This document shows, piece by piece, positions 56,656 to 64,000 of a DNA stretch of 64,000 nt. This stretch comes from Bidens hawaiensis. Taxonomy: Eukaryota; Streptophyta; Magnoliopsida; Asterales; Asteraceae. Made by a program: the position numbers and the translations under genes. Position 1 is the stretch's first letter; each line of letters begins with the position of its first letter. The notes beneath the pieces are model-generated. The model worked only from the letters and a program-made list of their open reading frames with translations, ran no database searches and had not been told where the DNA came from. The DNA is taken from the NCBI GenBank assembly GCA_021521415.1, contig JAIQDT010002041.1, forward strand, positions 62,001 through 126,000. The letters are read 5' to 3'.

Positions 56656-57900
56656 ATCATAATACATGTTGCATGTGCACCTTCGTTTTGTTTTTTTTAG
56701 CAACACTTTTGTTATCTTCCTTAAAAGAATATTTGTTATTAACAGATTTGGCTTTTTATTTTTTGATTATTATTATTATTACTTATCGTGAAGAATTAAC
56801 ATGAACTTTTTAATTTGAGTTTAACTAAAAGAATAAAGGCACAATTATGACCAAACAATCACTTCTGTTCTAGTTCTATATGATGCAAGTACACTTTTAT
56901 CATAAGTGTGACGTTTAGAATGTGTTATTTACAGGCAACGTGTGATTAACTAATAATGTTAGTCAACAATGTATTAACGATATCCTGTGAGTTTACGGGT
57001 AAGTCTAATAATGGATTCTCATGATAAAAGAAATACATGTATATATATACTATTTTTTCTTCTTCTTTGTGTTTATGAAAGGGATATAACATTATATCAA
57101 TTTATATGGTTGCATTTAGTATCTCATCAAATTTTCTACGCTGTAGAAGTCAATTTTGTAGATCTTATTTCCTTACACAAGATGAACATGAAAATTGGTG
57201 GTTACTATGCATAAAAAAATTCGAACGAAAGCGGGTAAATTTACACTGCTACGCGAAAAAACCGGGAGGGGGGGGGGCTCCCCCGGCCCTAACTAAGCTT
57301 CACCGGTGCTTGGCTTGTATTCTTTCTCTCTCACTTCCTTCTCTCTCACACTGGAACCCAACATTTCACAAGCTCATAGGATCACCTAAACCTTTTTGAT
57401 AGCCTAAAGCGTATTCTAAAATCATGGGCCTTCCCGTTAAAAAAATATTTATATCTTAGAATCTTATCTCATGGGAATATGACGAGACATAATTTTTTTA
57501 TGCGATCTCAAAATGATAGCAAATCACGCAATTCCAATAGAAAATTCGAGAGATTGTGAGTTCGGTTAATTGTGACCGAAAAGGAAAAATCAAATAGATT
57601 ATAACATTGTCAAATCCTAAAACGTTTGGGGCCTCTTAAATAGAGGAGCTCAAAGCTCCAACTTATTTTTTTTTCCTTATGGTCGAGTCGGTCTTGCATG
57701 CGCACCACCCAAGTGCTGTTTCATCTAGGAGAGATACCTTATCGTGATCATAAACCTCTTACTCATAGCTCGTCTTACACATTTATGATAGAAACATTAA
57801 TTGTTCGCTAGAGCTGAGATGACTCCGGCCAAGGCTCTACACTTGGCTCATTCCTAAAGTATGATTGGCCGGTGTCGCGTGTTGTTTTATCCAATTTTAT
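56656..57900. other. Gene-free DNA
   Basis: No supportable gene. A short GC palindrome (CCGGGAGGGGG to CTCCCCCGG) lies at about 57261-57287. Confidence 0.45.
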
Positions 57901-57904
57901 TTCA

Positions 57905-58560
57905 AACAAAACCCACGGAACCGAATAGAAACCGAGAAATCGAAACCGAACATATACCGAAACCGACCGAAATGAAAAAAAGCAAAACCGAAGCGAAAAA
58001 AAAACTGAAAAAACCGAACTAGAACCGAGACAAAACCGAGTTTTTTTAATGAACGAGGAAGACGGGATGAAACATTTTAGTTATTTTACTTTTTGCGTTT
58101 TCGATTTATATTTTGAGTTATTATTTTTTTATTAATTTTTTTGAATATTTTTTAAGGGGTTTTTGAATCTTTTGTATTTTAACCTTTACTTAGTTCAAGA
58201 TAGGGGTTAACTTTACCCATCTTGACCTATCCATCCTAAACCGAATGAAACCGAGAAACCGAAACCGAACAAAAATCGAAAACATTGAAACCGAATAGAT
58301 ACCAAAACGAAAAAAAAGCAAAAATGAACCAAAAAAAACCGAGCCTAAACCGAGACAAAACCGAGTTGATTTTTTTTTATGAATCGAGGACATCGACGAT
58401 GACATTTTAGTTATTTTACATTTTGCATTTTTTATTTATATTTTGAGTTATTAATTTTTTATTGAATTTTTTGAATATTTTTTTGAGGGGTTTTTGAAAC
58501 CCTTTGCATTTTAACCTTTACTTGGGTCAAGATAGATTAACTTTACCCATCTTTACCCAT
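57905..58560. repeat. Two-copy direct repeat rich in ACCGA words
   Basis: Two units of about 320 bp (about 57905-58235 and 58240-58560). Each runs from AAACCGAA-rich DNA through ACAAAACCGAGTT, ACATTTTAGTTATTTTAC and TTTATATTTTGAGTTATTA to TTTTAACCTTTACTT and TTAACTTTACCCATC. A third, partial relative is near 733-830. Confidence 0.8.
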
Positions 58561-58811
58561 ACCCATCCTAACCCTCTATTTTAAAAATCCATCCTGACTC
58601 ATACCCATCATAACCCAAACCCATCACCCAAATCCAACCCAACCCACTCATATTGCCACCTCTATGGAATACTATTTGTTGTATCAATATTATTAATTTT
58701 TTCTTTCATATTTAGAAAAATTATATGAAAGGTTATGTGTATACCTTTTATGGATTTATTCTATAATTAAGAAAAAAATAATGCAACTTTGGTCCCTCAT
58801 CGTTCAATTAA

Positions 58812-58990
58812 GGGACTGTTTGAGATTCCTTATTATATCTTTTTATAACTTTTCATTAAGTTAATAAGTTGCAACATTATAACTTATGAAACTCTCCTTC
58901 TCATAGTATAAGCAATCCCAAACACCTTATTACTTTTCAAAAGGTTAATAAGTTATAAGTTGGTGAAAATAAGCAATCCCAAACACCCCC
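58812..58990. mobile_element. PIF/Harbinger (Tourist-like) MITE
   Basis: 179 bp, GGGACTGTTTGAGATTCC to CAATCCCAAACACCCCC, flanked by TAA (58809-58811, 58991-58993). Same family as 997-1179. It is followed at about 59030-59200 by another MITE-like stretch (GGGCTGTTTGGTAA to GAACCAAACACAG) with less certain ends. Confidence 0.75.
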
Positions 58991-59606
58991 TAAATGTAAT
59001 ATATATATGTTATTCCTATAAGTTAACTATGAGGGCTGTTTGGTAATCTTGTGCTGAATTATTAAGAGATCTGGCTGATTAAGAGGTAACATCTAAATTA
59101 TTCAGCATGTTTCTAAAGCTTAACCATTAAAAGGTTCCATAAGCTATTAAGAAGTGTCTAGCTTTATAGTGAACCAAACACAGTCTCCATCTGACCAATT
59201 CAGATGTAACCTCATAGTAGATTCATTAAGAGCCATTAAGCTGGTACACTCCGTGCTTTAACTTTTTTCCATTACATAATTCAATTTGCTTTTGAGTGGC
59301 ACATCATGTAAACATAGCTCTTTCATTATCACTCAAATGCGTCTTCTTCCCTTTTGTTGAAGATGATGCTTGCAATTCTATAGATGTCATCGTGAAGTAG
59401 TCTCCATCGGATTTGGACTGAGCCACTATCTTGCTATCCCTCAATCACCCACCCTTACCATCGCTTCAATCTGCCTTTTCAATAATTTCTTCATACACTT
59501 GGATAAAAGAATCAATTAAATATGGAATAATTTGAAACAATATATTTATATGATTCATAGGCTTTCTGGCAGCCCATACTTTAAAAAAGGTTCATAATTA
59601 AGCGAC

Positions 59607-59911
59607 TAGAGGTGCGCACACCGATTTTAAACCCTAAACCAGTTCGTGTTGGTCAATAAAAGTCAAAACCGGTTTATGATTGGTTTCGGGTCAGGTTGAA
59701 ACCGGTTTCTTGACAGGTTTATGATTAATTTTGAGTCGGGTTATGTTTGGTTTTCGGCCGGTTTTTGTCGGGTTTCGGTTCGGTTAACCAGTTTGAAAAC
59801 GGTTTTGGCAGAAAAAATTACAAACCGGTTCCGAACAGACGGTTTCAAACATGTTCTGTTTTAGTTCAATTTTTGGGTCCGTTCGGTTAACCGGTTTTTT
59901 TCCCACCTCTA
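59607..59911. mobile_element. hAT-like element, degraded
   Basis: TAGAGGTGCGCA at one end and CCCACCTCTA at the other, with a GGTT and AACC-rich interior. The flanking 8-mers TAAGCGAC and CAAGCAAC match at 6 of 8 positions. An older relative of the 19351-19952 type. Confidence 0.6.
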
Positions 59912-59919
59912 CAAGCAAC

Positions 59920-61346
59920 GAAAGATCTTCCCCCCCCCCCCAACAATGAGGGACGAGGTGTGGGAGGTTGACCGAAGATCGGCGACAAAGAGAGGAGCTA
60001 ACTAGAAATTAAGTAGATTACTTTTTTTTGAACGACAATTTTTAAAAAAAAATACTAGCGGAAACTAGCAAAATCCCAATACAAACAACCAACGAAACAA
60101 ACACAAGACATACTAAACACTATAAAAAAAACCCCTAAAAAACACAAAAGGATATACCCGAAAAAACCATCAAAAGCAAAGTGACATTGTTAACTATCAA
60201 CCTTGGATTTAAACCTTCTTGTATAACCTTGCAAACAAGATCCTTCATGCCCTCGAAATTCATCCCCAAGTCAAGAGCCAACCTAATCGTAGCCTTAACC
60301 TACTTTGTGTTGTCACATGCATGCCATATGACAATCCTTAACAACACTCGGGAAAACTCCTCACTCAAGTTCCTAGTAAAGATAAACATTCAGCAAGGAT
60401 AAGATGATTCCAAAACGAGAAATTAGGCTCATCCTGCATAATCATTCTGGCGGGAAGCAGTAGGACATAATGTGGTAGTTCGGTCAATAGGTAAATACAT
60501 TGCAATTGAATCACCAAGCGTCAACCTTAAACGAAAAGAGTGTTATCAAGCCCTTCATCACTTAACACATCATCTCAGAGATGTTCTTCAACCATACGAT
60601 AATAATCTCCTCCATCGCCATAGATCCGACTGATTAATTTGACTAGGTGGCTGGTTAGATATTTTTTTTTAAATTTTATTTTATACTATTTAAAGAGGGG
60701 CATAATATTTATTTTTAAAATTTAATGCTATTATTAATTTAGTATTACAATATAACAATTCGGCAGGCGATTTGATGATTCTAGAATGACTTTTTATTTG
60801 ACTACGAAAACGAAAAAGAAGGAAAACATTTTTTCGACTCAATTATAGCTTTTTTATTACATGAGAAGAAGGAACAATGAGCTATTTTTATGATTGTTTT
60901 ATCAGTTTAGCTTAATAATTAAATAATGTTATAAATGATTTATAACAGCTTATAATACTAATTTATTTTTTAATATTCATTCACAATGTTAGTAAAATGG
61001 TTTAAATTAACAAAAGTGAATATAATTTGGATTTGCAATGTGAATAAAATAAAATATGAAGCTTAAATAAACAAAAATTGAAGATCAAATAACAATGGTT
61101 TTAGAGAAAAAAAAACATAAAAGGATATTGTAATTAGGTCCCACCACCTGATTTAACTGATCCAACCAGCATGAACTGTTGAAGTGAGACGATTCAAATA
61201 AACTTAACCAGACTGGTTATTTACTCCGTATACGATCCAATGGTTTTTAAAAATAAAACTTTTAGTTAGTTGCTTCTTGATAATCCTTACCAAAGTGGTT
61301 TAGGATGAATCTTTATAGAAAAAAAAAAGATCGGGTAATATGTATA
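59920..61346. other. Gene-free DNA
   Basis: No gene I can name. At 60181-60400 the minus strand can be read, across a stop, as VKATIRLALDLGMNFEGMKD, which may be an old coding relic, but I recognise no domain. Confidence 0.4.
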
Positions 61347-61349
61347 TTA

Positions 61350-61647
61350 GAGCATTATCAGCTCGTTCTCTATAAATATGTGAGTGCGTTTTGTAAATTA
61401 TATGGTATGGTTATTAGTTGTTGTGAGTAGATATAATAAGAAATTTTATATAGGAAAGTTAAATTTAGGCTTCTGATGTTCATACTTTATAATTTTTTAA
61501 TATTTTCTAAAAGTGCTTGTATTTGAAGTATAAAGAAAAGATAATAATAAATATATAAAAAATATTATTTAATTAAAAATAATAAAAAAATATAATAATT
61601 TTAGTGCAATTATATAAATATTGATAAAAAATGGGCTGTGAATGCTC
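61350..61647. mobile_element. Harbinger-type MITE
   Basis: 298 bp, ends GAGCATTATCAGC and GCTGTGAATGCTC, flanked by TTA (61347-61349, 61648-61650). Shares its interior with 54420-54683. Confidence 0.75.
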
Positions 61648-62158
61648 TTAGTTGATTTTTATTTGAAACACTATATATTCGTTTGCTACGTGGTGATCTC
61701 TCTTTTCTTTCAACTTATTTCGCATCCTCAACATATAGCAATTCAGTCATATATGACTTTTATCTTATAGGATTTTGTTTTATCATAGTTTAAGTGATGC
61801 TAGGTGACTTAGTTTGATGTTTTCTGTTTTAATATGATTTCAATGTAAATATTCATAGAAAGTGGTTTTTAATACGTTACGTGATGTTATGTTTTTTTTC
61901 TCTTAGTTTTATGTTTGAAGATATATGGTATCGTGACACGGGATGATTGCGGGTCATTTCAACACACGACATTCGGATCTAATGGCCATGGTTGCGTCGG
62001 GTAAACTCATGGTTTCTCGTCTACAAGGTAGTGGCGTGTAGGGCATGTTCTGTGACAACCAGTCATATCATTAGTCACCACCGTCAATGCAGACTTGCTT
62101 ATGTGGGTCCTTCACACCTTGACAATGACAGATAGTACTACCTAGCATATTTACTAGT

Positions 62159-62281
62159 TTTTTTTTTTGAATGTTAATGTTTTCCTCCTACTGTTTACAA
62201 CATACCACCGTTGCCAGGAATCGAACCCTAGACCTCTTACCCAAAGGCCAAAGCCTTTACCATCCCACCAAAGTGGAGATG
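62159..62281 (-). mobile_element. tRNA-derived SINE
   Basis: On the minus strand: CATCTCCACTTTGGTGGGAT, a near-perfect pol III box B (GGTTCGATTCC), and a poly(A) tail (T-run 62159-62168). The flanking duplication GCATATTTACTAGT (62145-62158) and GCATGTTTACTAGT (62282-62295) has one mismatch. Same family as 52085-52210. Confidence 0.88.
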
Positions 62282-62295
62282 GCATGTTTACTAGT

Positions 62296-63069
62296 GACGA
62301 TGCTTGATTCAAGTATTCACTCTCTCAAGACTCTCAGATACTTAATTTTCAATGTACTCATTCTCTCTCCACATGGTGGTCGTAAGAAAATCTCCCTTTT
62401 CAAGAAGATAACTGTGTTGATAGAGATGACTAACGATCATTCTAAATATATAATGAATTGTTTTAAAAATGTCAAAACCAAGAGAAAGCAATTGTAATGA
62501 CATTGTATTTTTATTATTTAGTTTTGAATAACATACTTTTATAATGTATTTTCTTTTGGATTTGACATTATGTTTATTATTTAACGTGAACCAAATCAAG
62601 CTAAAAAATCTATAAATAAGTGATAGACATCTGATTACAGTGGCAAGTAAGAACTGCCTTATTTACAATAATAATAATAATAATCATCTCAGACCCCCCC
62701 CCCCCCCTTTCTCTTTTTCTCGTTCTCTCTCTCTCTCTCTTTACCTATTCGATGCCGATCCTCCCATGAACATCTCTCTTCTATCTCTTCGTCACATCAA
62801 TAACACCTTCTAATATCTCATCCACCACATCGATAACATCTTCTAATCTCTCCTCCAAATGAGTAAAAAGAACTCCAATAGAGAGCATATGAAATATGAA
62901 GAATTTTATACCAATCTTTTCATTCACGTGATAATTTGAACATTTCAAAAAGGTACATAAAAGTTTTAACCTTGTGAGGGAAGATATAACATATTATTAT
63001 CATTTAATACCTTCAATGTAAAAGATTACAACTAAAATGTTATTTGTCATCTATCTACTATAATAAAAT
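62296..63069. other. Gene-free DNA with simple repeats
   Basis: Contains an AAT run near 62669, a C-homopolymer followed by CT repeats at about 62694-62740, and no gene. Confidence 0.5.
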
Positions 63070-64000
63070 ACTAGGATATAACCCGTGTAATACGCGGGTT
63101 GTTAAAAAATATATAACAAAAAAGTTAAATTTAATAATATACGTAATAACATACCTTGCCGTCTCAAAAGCATATTAAAATATATTTATATGTCTAAAAA
63201 TATGTTTAATATAGCACATTTTTATCTTATGGATTCATAATAATATACTTTATGAAAGAATGATTTTGTTTTAATAATATAAATAAGTAGATTAAAATTA
63301 AATAGTTTATTAGGTGTAAATTATAATTTTGAAAATTGTTGAAGTTGAATCTTATGTGGATAGCTTAATTAAAGGTCATGTGGAAACTATGTTGTTTTAA
63401 TATAATAGTTAGATATTTCGTTTTCTTATTAAAAGTTTCATATTTTATTCTTTTTCTATTTGATCTATTATTTCTTTTTTTAGTAATTATTTCATGGTTC
63501 AAAAAATTTAATACCAACATAAATATATTATTTAGCTTTATATAATTATATTGTATTAGTTATTATTATTCTTTTATATGTAACGAATTTTCACGTTTAT
63601 TTAGATAAAATAATTATTTTTTCAAATTTCAAAAAAAAAAAGTTTCACTTAATGTTTATTTTTCAATGAAGATTAATAAAAGCTAATGCCAATCGCTTTA
63701 TATGATTTGTTTGTTTTTGAGACAACCTGTTTTAACACATGGTCAGTTATGTATTCCATTATCTAGAGTTTAAACCAAAAATAAAATGAAACTACTAATT
63801 TTAATATGAATGATAAAGTTACAAATTACATTACAAATATTGTATATAAAGAAATATTTAGAGATTTATAAATTTTAAACTTTTTATTTTCATATTGTGT
63901 ATTGTATAATTTATTCTACCATATATTATATTTTTTATATGATGAAAATATTTTTATATTGTGCTATTATTTAAATAAATTTTTTTATTTAACCCGTGTT
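63070..64000 (-). mobile_element. Possible Helitron 3' terminus, body running off the window
   Basis: On the minus strand the DNA ends with a perfect-stem hairpin (AACCCGCG and its near complement CACGGGTT, 63080-63100), then a few bases, then CTAGT (63070-63074). A GC hairpin 5-10 bp before CTRR is the usual Helitron end. The rest to 64000 is AT-rich without coding sequence. The other end is not in view. Confidence 0.45.

Noticed and set aside
56541..56804. 87-codon frame with hydrophobic stretch
   Set aside because: Half of it is the inverted arm of the hAT element at 56223-56647; the rest is AT-rich low complexity.
57905..58560. Possible telomere- or satellite-like array
   Set aside because: Only two long units of dispersed-repeat type; ACCGA words are irregular.

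Overview
This window is nuclear DNA from a flowering plant. Genes have GT-AG introns. The mobile DNA is plant-type: Ty3/gypsy Tekay and Tat retrotransposons, a copia relic, Mutator-like (MULE), hAT and Harbinger elements, and tRNA-derived SINEs. A core eudicot is likely. I suspect Asteraceae from the style of the Tekay polyprotein, but the sequence does not prove it. More than half of the window is identifiable mobile DNA, and much of it is nested.

Layout. 1-1.78 kb: AT-rich DNA with a Harbinger MITE and a SINE. 1.78-13.5 kb: a Mutator-like element with very long inverted arms. A solo Tat LTR sits in its left arm and a complete, very young Tekay chromovirus-type retrotransposon (3943-13387) in its right arm. 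13.5-14.8 kb: a separate giant inverted repeat whose loop may hold a captured exon. 15.4-16.4 kb: a second solo Tat LTR. 16.4-21.7 kb: gene-free DNA with one clean hAT element. 21.7-30.96 kb: a copia reverse-transcriptase relic split by a Tat-lineage element on the minus strand. That element kept gag and an antisense gene but lost pol. 32.7-35.2 kb: the only convincing host gene, a three-exon HD-Zip class I transcription factor (minus strand) with a foldback element in intron 2. 37.1-50.4 kb: an LTR fragment, then a full-length Tat element (37906-50377) with target duplication, gag, pol with two RNase H domains, and the antisense gene. 50.4-64 kb: gene-free DNA with two more MULEs (one carrying what looks like a glycosyltransferase-family-92 exon), SINEs, hAT and Harbinger MITEs, foldback repeats and a likely Helitron terminus.

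How the parts work together. In the two Tat elements the LTR drives gag (and pol in the full copy). A second transcription unit runs on the opposite strand from its own TATA box near the 3' LTR towards the end of pol. It has five exons whose splice sites and phases match in both copies, giving predicted proteins of 914 and 870 residues. The pol-less copy looks like a non-autonomous partner that kept exactly gag and this antisense gene. In the Tekay element the leader between primer-binding site and gag holds four 72-bp units. Each can fold into a hairpin whose lower stem differs in sequence while pairing is largely kept, while the apex is constant. This is the best candidate here for an undescribed RNA signal.
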